In this document: positions 1 through 9,730 of the stretch, in pieces
How positions within the stretch are numbered: the stretch's first letter is position 1
Layout: each line of letters opens with the position of its first letter
Source of the DNA: Rhodoflexus caldus
Lineage (GTDB): Bacteria; Bacteroidota; Bacteroidia; Cytophagales; Thermoflexibacteraceae
Reading direction: 5' to 3'
Assembly (NCBI RefSeq): GCF_021206925.1
Contig: NZ_JAJPRF010000005.1
Span: 186,001 to 250,000 of the forward strand
Length of the DNA stretch: 64,000 nt
The notes under the pieces: generated by a model
Told to the model about the DNA's origin: nothing
Databases searched by the model: none
What the model saw: only the letters and a program-made list of their open reading frames with translations
Position numbers and translations under genes: made by a program

Positions 1-464
1 GTTACTTCGCCATAGCGCCCCAACATTTTATGCAGTGCCGTTGCATCATAATTGGCAATTATATCGGCTGCCGAAACGGGTTGCTCTCTGTCCATTCGCA
101 TGTCTAGCGGCGCATCAAATCGGATGGAAAAGCCCCGTTCTGCTTCATCAAACTGATGCGAAGAAACACCCAAGTCGGCCAAAATGCCGTCTAATGCCGT
201 TACGCCATAGACCTTTAAGTAGCGTTTGGCAAAGCGAAAATTGGATTTAATGAAGGTAAAACCTTCAAAGTTGATTTTCGCTGCCTGTTCTGCTGCGTCT
301 TGGTCTTGGTCAAAAGCGAAAAGCCGCCCTTTGTCAAGTTTTTCAATGATCGCACGGCTGTGGCCGCCGCCGCCAAAAGTAAAGTCTGCATAAGTGCCGT
401 TCGGGTCGGTAACCAATGCCTCTACGCTTGGTTGCAAAAGCACCGGAATATGGTATTCGCTCAT
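1..464 (-). CDS. rsmH: 16S rRNA (cytosine-1402-N4) methyltransferase RsmH, partial
   Basis: Only the first ~154 residues are in the window; the gene runs off the left edge. The N-terminus (EYHIPVLLQPSVEAL) and the glycine-rich SAM-binding motif FTFGGGGHSRAI, followed by an acidic FAFDQDQDA stretch, are characteristic of RsmH (MraW), which N4-methylates C1402 of 16S rRNA in the decoding centre. Its ATG sits inside an ATGA overlap (461-464) with the mraZ stop codon, so the two are translationally coupled. Gene order mraZ-rsmH is the canonical start of the dcw cluster, whose remaining genes should continue to the left. Confidence 0.95.
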   Translation of the reverse strand, partial: MSEYHIPVLLQPSVEALVTDPNGTYADFTFGGGGHSRAIIEKLDKGRLFAFDQDQDAAEQAAKINFEGFTFIKSNFRFAKRYLKVYGVTALDGILADLGVSSHQFDEAERGFSIRFDAPLDMRMDREQPVSAADIIANYDATALHKMLGRYGEV

Positions 465-916
465 AAATTGCCCTCCCTACCAAAAACACGCTCTGCCATT
501 TGCGAAAACTGCTTGGAGTCCTGCACCAGCGCGGCCTCGTATGCATCGGGTTGCCAAATTTCTACGCGATTGCCCGCACCGACTACGATAGCGTCTTTCT
601 CAATATTGGCATACTTCAGCATTGTACGCGGCACCAAAAAACGCCCTGCCGAATCCAACTCCACTTCGGTATTGCCCCGAAAGAAGTTCCGCTGAAACGT
701 GCGGTATTCTTCCACAAATTCGTTGAGGGCAATGACCCGCTCGGAAAGTTCTTTCCAGTGAACCAATGAATACAAGATGATGCAAGGCTCGAAACCACGC
801 GTCAGCACGATGGTTTCTGCCGATTCGGGAGGCAGTGCCGCCTTGATTTTGGCCGGCAAAACCAATCGCCCTTTGGCATCTAACTTACATTCATATTCGC
901 CACTAAATGCAGGCAT
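461..916 (-). CDS. mraZ: MraZ transcriptional regulator of the dcw cluster
   Basis: A 151-residue protein with two SpoVT-AbrB-like halves (roughly residues 5-47 and 76-119), each carrying the signature D-x-x-GR (DAKGRLVLP and DSAGRFLVP). MraZ is a ring-forming DNA-binding protein that represses its own dcw operon by binding direct repeats in the promoter. It is the first gene of the operon here and overlaps rsmH by four bases. Phased GTGG boxes lie just upstream of its promoter (see the regulatory entry), fitting autoregulation. The length is normal for the family. Confidence 0.96.
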   Translation of the reverse strand: MPAFSGEYECKLDAKGRLVLPAKIKAALPPESAETIVLTRGFEPCIILYSLVHWKELSERVIALNEFVEEYRTFQRNFFRGNTEVELDSAGRFLVPRTMLKYANIEKDAIVVGAGNRVEIWQPDAYEAALVQDSKQFSQMAERVFGREGNL

Positions 917-1291
917 CTTTTTGCGCTTAAAGCATTACTTTAACTTTTTAAGACAAAGCTAAGAATTCATTTTTAAAAATCAACCACAATTTACCACTTT
1001 TTACCACTTTTTGCTCTTTTTATCCCACAATGCGCAATTTTAACGCCACTTTTACACTAAAAATGACCTTTTTATTGCCGATGTCTTAATTTTCTTAATT
1101 GCAGAAAACCCAAAAATTAAATATTAAAATACTGATTTACAGTTATTTAAAAACTTACTTTTAAACTTAAACTTTAACTTTTGTATTCGTGGCAATGTAT
1201 TTTTAATTTGTGAGAGCATTTCCCAAAAAACACACCCTTACACAAGTTTTAGAATTGCTACTTGCAGTATAAAGCAGTTGATTTTACAGCT
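917..1291. other. Intergenic region between mraZ and the AsmA-like gene
   Basis: About 375 bases with no credible gene. The left third holds the mraZ promoter and phased GTGG boxes. The rest is very AT-rich, with runs of A and T and several TTTAA/TTAAAA words, as expected for divergent promoters. No clear TAnnTTTG match with a paired TTG was found for the rightward gene. Confidence 0.6.
954..1007 (-). promoter_or_regulatory. mraZ promoter with phased MraZ-type operator boxes
   Basis: On the minus strand a TTG (981-983) lies 19 bp from TAGCTTTG (954-961), an exact match to the Bacteroidota promoter consensus (TTG ... TAnnTTTG). Immediately upstream, GTGG boxes occur at 984-987, 994-997 and 1004-1007, exactly 10 bp apart; a fourth GTGG lies at 1025-1028, one base off phase. 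MraZ of other bacteria binds TGGG-like direct repeats at 10-bp spacing, so this is read as the operator. Assignment as MraZ sites is inference; the repeats and promoter are directly visible. Confidence 0.8.
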
Positions 1292-4200
1292 ATGATTCGC
1301 CACTCAGGTTTTATGTACTTATTCAGGAAACGTAAGCGCTTTCGGATGATAGCAGGTCTGGTGGTCTTTTCGCTTGCTTTTCTTGTTGCAAAATGGGTAC
1401 AATCTTACACCGACCGACTGCTGGGGCAGGCAATCGTAGCGCTGATTGCACAAGAAACACGGGGCAATTATGGCGTAAGCTATGAGGATTTGCAGTTTGA
1501 GGTATTAAAAAACAGGTTACAACTTAGCGGGCTGGCTATTTTCCCTCATAAGCAGGACACGAGCACCACCGCTAACCGTTACAGGCTTCGTGTCAAATCG
1601 GTTTCATTAGAAACAGAAAGCCTGTGGCAAATCTATTTCACCAAAGAGTTGAAAATTATAGGCTTAACGCTTATCAAACCTGAAATAAAAGTAGAGAACT
1701 TTGCCGACCGCGAACAAAAGGGATTTACTTTTTCCCGCCAAACAGGCAATCTGTACCTGCTCATCAGAAACTATTTGGACAAGTTTCAAATTCGCCACTT
1801 TGCCTTGTATCAGGCTTCGCTTGCTTTTGTGCACCATGGCGCAAACCGCACGTCCGACTACCAACTGCGGCACGTCAATTTCGTATTGCAAAATCTGGTT
1901 ATTGACTCTGCCTCTGCACACAACAAAAAGAAAATTTTCTATGCCGATGGTTTTGACCTGAGCATTGACGGTCAGGAAATTATGCTGCCGGACAGCCTTC
2001 ATGCGTTTACTTTTGACAAGTTGGAAATCAGTACGCAAAAGGCGGCTATTACCTTCCGCAACTTTCGTTTATTGCCCCGCAACGGTTTGCCCGATTCTGA
2101 AAATGCTTACCGAATGAGTGTGCCCGAATTAAGTTTTCAAGGGGTGGACTTCGCCATTGCTTACAATGACAATAAACTGATTATCAAAAATTTAAATATT
2201 CAACAGCCGGACATTGCCATTGCACGGGCGGCTCGCAAAAGCAAAAAGCCTGCGGGTAAGTCTTGGCAGGCAGACCGCACTTTTCTGAAAATCATGGCGG
2301 CAATTTTTGACAGTGTCGCCATAGAAAAATTCAGGCTTGCGAAGGGGGCATTTGTATTGAATGAAGGCAGGCAACCCAAATTACTGTTGCCGCAAGTAGA
2401 TTTTGCGCTGGATTCGTTCGCTTTTGCCGTGCCTGATACCTCGGAAACTGCCGGTTTTCCTGCTTTGCGAAATGCGGAATTAACACTGCGCAACCAGCGC
2501 TTTTTTTTCGGGGACAGCCTCTACATGGTGCAGATGCGTTATTTTAAACTCACATCGCATCCGGCAGAGGTGCACGCTTCGGGCATCGCTTTCAACGAAT
2601 GGCACGGCGGCAGATTTCACAAGCAGTTCAGTACAGACTCGCTGGCAGCCCGATTGTATCGTTGGGAGCAGTTTGCCACCGGAGAAGTACCTGATTTTCA
2701 GTATGTACATTTGATAAGACCCGCCGTTCGCCGACAGATGACCCTTGCTGGTCGACAAGAATTTAAACCAAGAAGCAACAAACTGCGCAAAATCAAAAAC
2801 ATCCTGATAGATGATTTCCGAATAACCGAAGGGGATGTATTGCTAACCGGCACAGGGCAGAGTCTGCACCTGAAAGGTTGTCGCTTGCATATGCGCAGGC
2901 TTTCTTTGTCCGACAATCCGTCTTTGTGGGCAGAACAACTGCCACAGGCAACCACCGACCTTTTCGTTCGTGAAACTATTTGGCAAAACGAACACCAAAA
3001 TCTGCAATCGGCAGACATGCACATACGCACCCACAAAGGGCTGTTGCAGGCCGATGGCAAGGGCGTAGTCATTGCCCCGCGAACCGCGGAAGCTGCGCCG
3101 ATAGCAGGTACTATTCGCCAATTTTTGCTGAAAAACCTGCTCATGAAAGACCTGATGAGCAAAGAGCCTCAGCCTGTATTTGATACGCTGCGACTGACAG
3201 GTGCCGATTTGCAATTGCTCATGGGGCGCGGACAATCGGCCAATCAGTCGTTGGCCCGCAACTTACGGGGAACAATTGTTACCGAGCAATCCTCATTGAC
3301 TGTTAAAGGGCAAGCAGGAGATATGGCGGAATTGTGGGGCATGAACGGCACGTTGGTTTTTCAACCCGATTCGCTGCCGGTGATACGTCAGGAGGCAGCC
3401 GCGCTGCAAGGCACTTGGGCAGGCTACCGTTTTGCCGCTCATCTCCCGCTGATAGATACCGAAGACGGCAGTATTTTATTGCATCGGTTTACGCTTAATA
3501 CCACCCGCAGCGATTCGGCTTTGGTTGCTTTGCAAAAGCTGGCCATACGCGGTTGGGATGCTGCCACATGGAATGATAAATATTTGAAAATTAACACCTT
3601 AGAGGTTCAACAACTCAACGGTTATTTCATAGGCAGGGCATTGCAGGCAGGCAAGTCTTTTTTTGACAGCCTCCGCATAGATACGCTGACGGTAACAAGC
3701 GATAGTTTCGGTTTGGATTTACCTGTCAATCGTTTGCAAGTACGGCAGTTATACGGCCAACTGGCAGGATTGCGCATGAGTCCTTCGGCTGTGGCCATTC
3801 ATCAAATCAATGCTTTTCGGGCAGGGTTGGCGGCACTTCGGCTGCAACCTGTTGAACTTCGCTTTTCGGAAGCGCATCTGGCAGATACTGCCGCGCAACT
3901 GCTCACATTCACCGATTTGCAACTGATACACAAGGACTTTGACGGCACTTTTCAACAGGCATCACTGGCATTACCCGATAAAGAATGGCTGCCAAACAGC
4001 CTGCCCGCAATTGGCAACCTTGTGCTTGCCGACGGGGCAATCCGCCTGCATCCCGATTCGGTACGGCAATCACTACCACCCATCGCACATCCGCGCATTG
4101 GCAGCGTAGATATTCAGCGCACCCGCCTAAGCGGCGAGCAACTGAGTGCTGACATCCATCTGCTGCGCTTAGAACAACCTTTTACCGATAATCAGCAGCC

Positions 4201-5266
4201 GTTTTTTCGTGCGCATGTGGGCAATCTGCGATGGTTGTTGCCCAACGGACGCGATATGTTACAAGTCGGCACGTTGTTTTATGAGCCCGTTACACAACAG
4301 TTGCAGGCAGACTCCGTCAGTTTTCGCCCCGCTATGCCTGTGAAAGAGTTTTACCGACGCTATCCGTTTCAGCGGAGTTACAATATCTATCAGGCGCATC
4401 GGGCAATTGTCTATGCGCCGCAATGGCAAAAGTTGCTTGCCGGTGAAGGTTTTGCTGCCACATCTGCCGTGTTAAACGGCGTAAACAGCCATGTGTTTCT
4501 GGACAAAAACATGCAGCGTTTGAAAGAAGACCGCCTCTTTCCGTTGGAAAAATTCAAACAAATGGCGCTGCCTGTGCGGATAGATACAGTAAAGTTGCTC
4601 AACGGCAACCTGTATTACCAAGAGAAAACGCGCCGCCACGAAATCGCCTCGTTCAGTTTGCAAAACATCAGCGGATATCTCTACGGGCTGAACAACCGCC
4701 CTGCCCCCACCGACAGCGTCTATTTACGCCTGAATGCGGCTCCGGAAGGCCGAGGCGAAATGGATTTGGACATCTATTTTGCCGCAGGTAATGACCGAGG
4801 GATGCATCGCATTGAGGCAACCTTTGACACTATTCCTTTATCTGTATTCAACGGCATGGCAGAACCGCTGGCTGGCATTCGGATTAACCGCGGACAAATC
4901 AACAACGGCAGCATGATGGTAACGGCAGACCGCGACCAAGCCTCCGGCAAAATGTGGCTTTACTACAAAAACCTAAAATTCAGAGTGTTAAGCAGAAAAA
5001 CCACCGGTCAGGACGAGATTATTACCAAAAATAGCCCGCTGCTGACCATACTTGCCAACACACTGATTCGCAATAAAAACCGACGGATTAAACTCTACAA
5101 AGGCAAAAGCGGCTACATAGCCCAAGCACGCGAGCCCGAAAAATCGCTGTTTTCTTATTGGGGGCGCATTGTGGTCAATGGGGCACTCAGCAGCATCGGC
5201 ATCAGCCAGCGCACACAGGCCAAATGGCGGCAACAAATGCGCGAACGTGCCGAAAGACAAGACTAA
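1292..5266 (+). CDS. Large AsmA-like envelope protein
   Basis: A ~1324-residue protein with one N-terminal membrane segment (IAGLVVFSLAFLVAKWV), preceded by a very basic stretch (FRKRKRFR), so the bulk should lie in the periplasm. The body is a long beta-rich repetitive sequence with recurring L-x-L/I-x-x-L strands, and the C-terminal ~120 residues (FSYWGRIVVNGALSSIGI) resemble the conserved end of AsmA/DUF748-type proteins. Such proteins act in lipid transport or outer-membrane assembly; that role is inferred here. The open frame extends to a TTG at 1262, but ATG at 1292 or 1313 fits the membrane anchor better. It stands alone, with glycosyltransferase genes following. Confidence 0.55.
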   Translation: MIRHSGFMYLFRKRKRFRMIAGLVVFSLAFLVAKWVQSYTDRLLGQAIVALIAQETRGNYGVSYEDLQFEVLKNRLQLSGLAIFPHKQDTSTTANRYRLRVKSVSLETESLWQIYFTKELKIIGLTLIKPEIKVENFADREQKGFTFSRQTGNLYLLIRNYLDKFQIRHFALYQASLAFVHHGANRTSDYQLRHVNFVLQNLVIDSASAHNKKKIFYADGFDLSIDGQEIMLPDSLHAFTFDKLEISTQKAAITFRNFRLLPRNGLPDSENAYRMSVPELSFQGVDFAIAYNDNKLIIKNLNIQQPDIAIARAARKSKKPAGKSWQADRTFLKIMAAIFDSVAIEKFRLAKGAFVLNEGRQPKLLLPQVDFALDSFAFAVPDTSETAGFPALRNAELTLRNQRFFFGDSLYMVQMRYFKLTSHPAEVHASGIAFNEWHGGRFHKQFSTDSLAARLYRWEQFATGEVPDFQYVHLIRPAVRRQMTLAGRQEFKPRSNKLRKIKNILIDDFRITEGDVLLTGTGQSLHLKGCRLHMRRLSLSDNPSLWAEQLPQATTDLFVRETIWQNEHQNLQSADMHIRTHKGLLQADGKGVVIAPRTAEAAPIAGTIRQFLLKNLLMKDLMSKEPQPVFDTLRLTGADLQLLMGRGQSANQSLARNLRGTIVTEQSSLTVKGQAGDMAELWGMNGTLVFQPDSLPVIRQEAAALQGTWAGYRFAAHLPLIDTEDGSILLHRFTLNTTRSDSALVALQKLAIRGWDAATWNDKYLKINTLEVQQLNGYFIGRALQAGKSFFDSLRIDTLTVTSDSFGLDLPVNRLQVRQLYGQLAGLRMSPSAVAIHQINAFRAGLAALRLQPVELRFSEAHLADTAAQLLTFTDLQLIHKDFDGTFQQASLALPDKEWLPNSLPAIGNLVLADGAIRLHPDSVRQSLPPIAHPRIGSVDIQRTRLSGEQLSADIHLLRLEQPFTDNQQPFFRAHVGNLRWLLPNGRDMLQVGTLFYEPVTQQLQADSVSFRPAMPVKEFYRRYPFQRSYNIYQAHRAIVYAPQWQKLLAGEGFAATSAVLNGVNSHVFLDKNMQRLKEDRLFPLEKFKQMALPVRIDTVKLLNGNLYYQEKTRRHEIASFSLQNISGYLYGLNNRPAPTDSVYLRLNAAPEGRGEMDLDIYFAAGNDRGMHRIEATFDTIPLSVFNGMAEPLAGIRINRGQINNGSMMVTADRDQASGKMWLYYKNLKFRVLSRKTTGQDEIITKNSPLLTILANTLIRNKNRRIKLYKGKSGYIAQAREPEKSLFSYWGRIVVNGALSSIGISQRTQAKWRQQMRERAERQD

Positions 5267-5357
5267 GCAACCGCAACCTGTCAGTTTTTCGGTGAAATAT
5301 GCGTTATTTGCATCAGTAATTAATTCAGTAGCAATCTAAACTATTCCTGCAAACACT

Positions 5358-6758
5358 GTGGTGCGACCAAAGGTATTGATGCTCGGCTGGGAATTTGCGC
5401 CGGCTATTTCAGGAGGGCTGGGGCTGGCTACCTATCAGTTGGCAAAAGCTATCAGCAAATATGCAGACCTGACTGTGATAGTGCCTTATCTGCCCGAACA
5501 GGCAGCAATGCCCGATGGCTTTGAAACACTTGCCATTAATCGCATGGCAACAGATGAAACCATTGCAACAAACTTGCCCGGCAAGGCGACCGCCTATGGT
5601 GCTTTTGCAGAAGTTATGCTCATCACCACCGAACTCAGCCCCTACCCCGTGCCCGTGAGGCGTACGGTGATGGTAGAAACCGATGACTCCCCCGAACTGC
5701 TCGCGCCCCAAGAAACGCCTCAACTTGCCGAAAATGAGGCGGCAAACGATAAAATGAGCGCTCGGCAAATCCGTACCCTGTTTGCTTCGGGCGAAGCCTA
5801 CGGCGACAATACGATGGAAAAAGTCCTTACCTTCACACAAACCGTGTTGCAATTAGTGGAAGGCAGAACTTTTGACGTCATCCATACACACGACTGGCTG
5901 ACCATGCAAGCCGGCGTAGCATTGAAACACAAGTTGGGTATCCCGCTGGTTGCCCATATCCATTCGCTGGAAACCGACCGCTACGGCCCGGCAGCCTGCC
6001 ACACGGAAAATGCCATTTACAAGATTGAATACATCGGTATGACAGAGGCCGATTTGGTCATTCCTGTCAGCCATTATACCAAAAACCGCATCGCTGAGTA
6101 CTACCCGAATATAGACGGCAGCAAGGTGCATGTGGTTTACAATGCGATTAATCCCGATGAGGGCTTATTAGGGCATGCCATTGCTCCCCCCGAAATAGCG
6201 CCCGAAGCTCCCAAGCGCAAAATGGTGCTGTTCGTAGGCAGAGTAACTTATCAGAAAGGGCCTGATTTCCTGCTGGAAACTGCCGAAAAAATCATCGCAC
6301 AAGACCCCGAAGTAATTTTTGTAGTAGTAGGCACGGGCGATTTGTCAAATTGGCTGGCCTCGGAAGTGGTCAATCGGGGTATCGGTGCCAATTTCATTTT
6401 GGCGGGCTTTCTAAGCCCCGACCGAGTGGCGGCGCTGATGCGCACGGCAAGCGTTTACTTTATGCCTTCTGCCTCCGAACCTTTCGGGCTTTCTGCGCTA
6501 GAAGCAGGTCTGGCCGGAGTACCTACGGTTATTTCCGCACAGTCGGGGGTTGCCGAGGTGCTGGACTTTGTGCTCAAAGCCGACTACTGGGATACCGACC
6601 GTTTCGCACATTACATCCTTGCCTTGCTGAACAATCCGGCACTGGCACAGGTACTTTCCGAGGAAAACCGCCGCACCATCGGTAAAATGAGTTGGGACGA
6701 TGCGGCGATGCAAGTAATGGCACTGTATCGCTATTTACTCAAAAAAAAGGCTGATTAA
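5358..6758 (+). CDS. GT4 glycosyltransferase, glycogen-synthase-like
   Basis: A 466-residue GT-B fold enzyme. The N-terminus KVLMLGWEFAPAISGGLG is the acceptor-side signature of starch/glycogen synthase-like GT4/GT5 enzymes. FDVIHTHDWLT follows at about residue 175, and the nucleotide-sugar site (EPFGLSALEAGLAGVPTV) is near residue 375. A polar, low-complexity insert at about residues 100-130 separates the two parts of the N-terminal domain. Start is GTG at 5358, immediately followed by a second in-frame GTG, either of which could be used. Its stop codon overlaps by four bases the stop of the convergent methyltransferase gene. A role in alpha-glucan synthesis is plausible but the acceptor is unknown. 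Confidence 0.75.
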   Translation: MVRPKVLMLGWEFAPAISGGLGLATYQLAKAISKYADLTVIVPYLPEQAAMPDGFETLAINRMATDETIATNLPGKATAYGAFAEVMLITTELSPYPVPVRRTVMVETDDSPELLAPQETPQLAENEAANDKMSARQIRTLFASGEAYGDNTMEKVLTFTQTVLQLVEGRTFDVIHTHDWLTMQAGVALKHKLGIPLVAHIHSLETDRYGPAACHTENAIYKIEYIGMTEADLVIPVSHYTKNRIAEYYPNIDGSKVHVVYNAINPDEGLLGHAIAPPEIAPEAPKRKMVLFVGRVTYQKGPDFLLETAEKIIAQDPEVIFVVVGTGDLSNWLASEVVNRGIGANFILAGFLSPDRVAALMRTASVYFMPSASEPFGLSALEAGLAGVPTVISAQSGVAEVLDFVLKADYWDTDRFAHYILALLNNPALAQVLSEENRRTIGKMSWDDAAMQVMALYRYLLKKKAD

Positions 6759-7393
6759 TTTTTTCCGAAAATGTACATACTGCGCTTCAATCCGCTATCG
6801 GTTTGGTAGTGAATGGTTTGCAGGTGGTTAAAACCTGCATTTTTGCCATAGGTAAGCAGCTCCTCCTCTGAAGGCAGATAAGCATCTATTCTCCCCCATT
6901 CGGTATCAACCACAATTTTGCGCTCATCTACGGGTTTGCCTACGTAGCGTATCTCGCGCGGAATTTCAATTACCAATATGCCGCCCGGGTTCAGGTGATG
7001 AAAAAGTTGGTTGATAACTGCCTGCTGTTCCTGAGGCGTAAACTCCAAAATACCCGACCACATCCACAACAACGCATCGGGACTTTGCGAGTATTGCCTG
7101 CGCTTAATGTCGGCTTCAAATATTTCGGCCTCGTCGCCACAATCTTCCCGCAGCACGCGGCACAACTCGGGGCAACGTTCTTGTGCAACAATCCGCCCCT
7201 GAAAACCATTGGCTTTCAGGGCTTTCACTATTCTTCCGTAGCCTGCACCAATTTCAATCAGCAGGTCGGCATTTTGTATATACGGCATCAACAGCGGTAT
7301 TTCAGGCCCCTGTGAAAGGCCTTGCAAAGCGGCCATTTCACGTAACTTGTTTGCGCCTATCCGCCGATAAAAATCTATATTTGCATCATTCAT
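6755..7393 (-). CDS. Class I SAM-dependent methyltransferase, substrate unknown
   Basis: A 212-residue protein with a Rossmann methyltransferase core: motif I is LLIEIGAGYGRIVKAL (around residue 50), an acidic residue after strand 2 sits in VAQERCPEL, and PGGILVIEIPREIRYV resembles post-motif III. The N-terminus (INDANIDFYRRIG-like) and overall layout resemble sugar or small-molecule O-methyltransferases, but the substrate cannot be read from sequence. It is convergent with the GT4 gene and the two stops share the bases TTAA (6755-6758). Confidence 0.7.
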   Translation of the reverse strand: MNDANIDFYRRIGANKLREMAALQGLSQGPEIPLLMPYIQNADLLIEIGAGYGRIVKALKANGFQGRIVAQERCPELCRVLREDCGDEAEIFEADIKRRQYSQSPDALLWMWSGILEFTPQEQQAVINQLFHHLNPGGILVIEIPREIRYVGKPVDERKIVVDTEWGRIDAYLPSEEELLTYGKNAGFNHLQTIHYQTDSGLKRSMYIFGKN

Positions 7394-7511
7394 AGGGTTG
7401 CTAATTTAACTGTTTCTGTTGATTTGGCAGCATGGCTGCAACAAATTGCCATATCTGCCGGCAAATACCTCATTCATTTAGAAGATTAATTTTATTCACA
7501 TCCCAATTGCA

Positions 7512-8855
7512 ATGAAACATTTATTTTCCGCACTGTTTGCCTGTCTGCTACTGAACGCTGTCGCCTTCGCACAGAATGTTACTTTGTTAAAGTCAGGCCC
7601 TATGGTGGGCTACTCGGCCATGAACGAAACGGCCTTGTGGGTACAAACTACCGCACCTGCTACCGTTTATTTTGAGTATTGGGACAAAGCTGCCCCTCAG
7701 AAACGCTACCGCACCGAAAGCTACACCACCAAAAAATCGGAAGCCTACACGGCCAAACTCATTGCCGATGAGTTGCAACCGGGCAAAAAATACGCCTACG
7801 AACTGTTCATCAACGGCAAAAAAGTGCCACGCGACTATCCGCTGGAGTTTCAGAGTCAGGTTTTGTGGCAATATCGCACCGACCCTCCCGCTTTCAAGTT
7901 TGCGCTGGGCAGTTGCAACCATATCAATGACTCCATCAACGACCGCCCGGGCAGAGGCTATGGCAATAATTACGGCATATTTACCAAAATTTATGAGCAA
8001 AAGCCCGATTTTATGATGTGGGGCGGCGATAACGTGTACTTGCGCGAACCCGATTTTGATTCAAGAACAGGCATATTGTACCGCAATACGCACACGCGCT
8101 CCAACAAAGAAATGCAACCGCTGTTAGGTTCGGTACACCACTATGCCATCTGGGACGACCACGAATTTGGCCCGAACGATTCCGATGGAAGTTATGTGTT
8201 GAAACAATACACCGAAGAGGCTTTCAAACTGTTTTGGGCAAACCCTAACTACGGCCCCGGCACAGGCGGCAAAGGTATCAGCGGCTCCTTCCGTTGGTCT
8301 GATGCAGAGTTTTTCCTTTTAGACAACCGCTATTTCCGCACCGCAAACGACAACCACATTATGCCGCGCCAAATGCTGGGCGATGAACAAATCAACTGGC
8401 TGATTAATGCGCTGATTGCCAGCAACGCTACTTTTAAATTTGTAGTTATCGGTTGTCAGGTGCTGAATCCGGCACAAGTGTTTGAAAATTACGCCACCTA
8501 TCCCGAAGAGCGCGCCCGCTTGCTGCAAGCCATTCGCGATGCCCGCATCAATGGCGTATTCTTCATCAGCGGCGACCGCCACCACACCGAGCTGACCATG
8601 CTCAAAGAAAACGACCGCATGTCGGCACTCTACGACCTGACCGTTTCGCCGCTGACTGCCGGCCCTTCAACCAACGTGGCCGACATTAACCCGCTGCGCG
8701 TACCGGGTACGATGGTGAATGACCGCAATTTTGCCACCATAGAAATTACAGGGCCACGCACCGACCGCAAAATGACTATCCGAGTGTTTGACCACAGCGG
8801 CAAAGAGCAGTGGACAAAAGACATTACAGCGAAAGAAATCAGCTATACCCGATGA
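7512..8855 (+). CDS. PhoD-like alkaline phosphatase family protein
   Basis: A 447-residue secreted protein with a clear signal peptide (cleavage after ...AVAFAQ). An N-terminal fibronectin-like beta domain (residues ~25-120) precedes a metallophosphatase domain with GSCNH, WGGDNVYLRE, WDDHEFGPNDSDG and SGDRHHTEL, the metal-ligand motifs of the PhoD family. PhoD enzymes hydrolyse phosphate mono- and diesters outside the cytoplasm. Its last codons overlap the yicC start in an ATGA (8852-8855), so both are probably co-transcribed, although their functions are unrelated. Confidence 0.85.
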   Translation: MKHLFSALFACLLLNAVAFAQNVTLLKSGPMVGYSAMNETALWVQTTAPATVYFEYWDKAAPQKRYRTESYTTKKSEAYTAKLIADELQPGKKYAYELFINGKKVPRDYPLEFQSQVLWQYRTDPPAFKFALGSCNHINDSINDRPGRGYGNNYGIFTKIYEQKPDFMMWGGDNVYLREPDFDSRTGILYRNTHTRSNKEMQPLLGSVHHYAIWDDHEFGPNDSDGSYVLKQYTEEAFKLFWANPNYGPGTGGKGISGSFRWSDAEFFLLDNRYFRTANDNHIMPRQMLGDEQINWLINALIASNATFKFVVIGCQVLNPAQVFENYATYPEERARLLQAIRDARINGVFFISGDRHHTELTMLKENDRMSALYDLTVSPLTAGPSTNVADINPLRVPGTMVNDRNFATIEITGPRTDRKMTIRVFDHSGKEQWTKDITAKEISYTR

Positions 8856-9730
8856 TTAAATCCATGACCGGCTACGGTGCCATACAAACCGACAACGACC
8901 AACACAGCCTGACAGTAGAAGTAAAATCGCTGAATTCCAAAAGTTTAGACCTTTTTACAAAAATCGGCCACATTTTTTCCGATAAAGAAATTGAGGTTCG
9001 CAACTACATCGCTCAACAGTTGGAGCGCGGAAAAATCAGCGTGGTGGTTAATTACACACGCAAAACCGAGGCTGAAGGGCGTGTCAAAATCAACCGTTTG
9101 CTGGTAGCACAATACTACCGCGACCTGAAAGAAACGGCCGAGCTGCTGGGAGCAGACAGCCCCGATTTACTGCGGTTGGCGCTCGCCATGCCCGATGCCT
9201 ACGAACAGGCTAACCCCACACCTGCTTCCGAAAGCGAATGGCAAGCGGTTTGGGAAGGCATCAGCCAAGCAACCGCCCTGTGCGATGCCTTTCGCGCAAA
9301 GGAAGGGAAGGCACTGGAAGAAATGCTGAAAGGCAGTATAGCGACCATTCGCAGCCAGTTGGCAACCATTGATGCGGAAGACCCTAAGCGCATGGCACAC
9401 ATCCGCGAAAAAATCAGGCAACAGGTCAGCGAATTGATTGAAAAAAATGCGTTTGATGAAAACCGCTTTGAGCAGGAATTACTTTTTTATGCTGAAAAAT
9501 TGGACATCGCCGAGGAGAGAGTGCGCCTGAAAAGCCATCTGGATTATTTCTTGGAGGTGATGGATGAGCCCGTTTCCAACGGCAAAAAACTCAATTTTAT
9601 TGCACAAGAAATGGGGCGGGAAATCAACACCATCGGTTCTAAGGCAAATGACGCGGCTTTACAACGGTTAGTGGTTGTGATGAAAGAAGAACTCGAGAAA
9701 ATCAAAGAGCAACTCAACAATGTGCTTTAA
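8852..9730 (+). CDS. YicC family endoribonuclease-like protein
   Basis: A 292-residue protein opening with MIKSMTGYG, the invariant YicC N-terminus, and ending with the conserved REINTIGSKAND...VVMKEELEKIKEQ segment. YicC proteins are implicated in RNA turnover in bacteria. The start at 8852 is chosen because the family begins at this methionine; the open frame extends 14 codons further up. The gene overlaps the PhoD-like gene by four bases and the following outer-membrane gene by 11 bases. Confidence 0.92.
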   Translation: MIKSMTGYGAIQTDNDQHSLTVEVKSLNSKSLDLFTKIGHIFSDKEIEVRNYIAQQLERGKISVVVNYTRKTEAEGRVKINRLLVAQYYRDLKETAELLGADSPDLLRLALAMPDAYEQANPTPASESEWQAVWEGISQATALCDAFRAKEGKALEEMLKGSIATIRSQLATIDAEDPKRMAHIREKIRQQVSELIEKNAFDENRFEQELLFYAEKLDIAEERVRLKSHLDYFLEVMDEPVSNGKKLNFIAQEMGREINTIGSKANDAALQRLVVVMKEELEKIKEQLNNVL

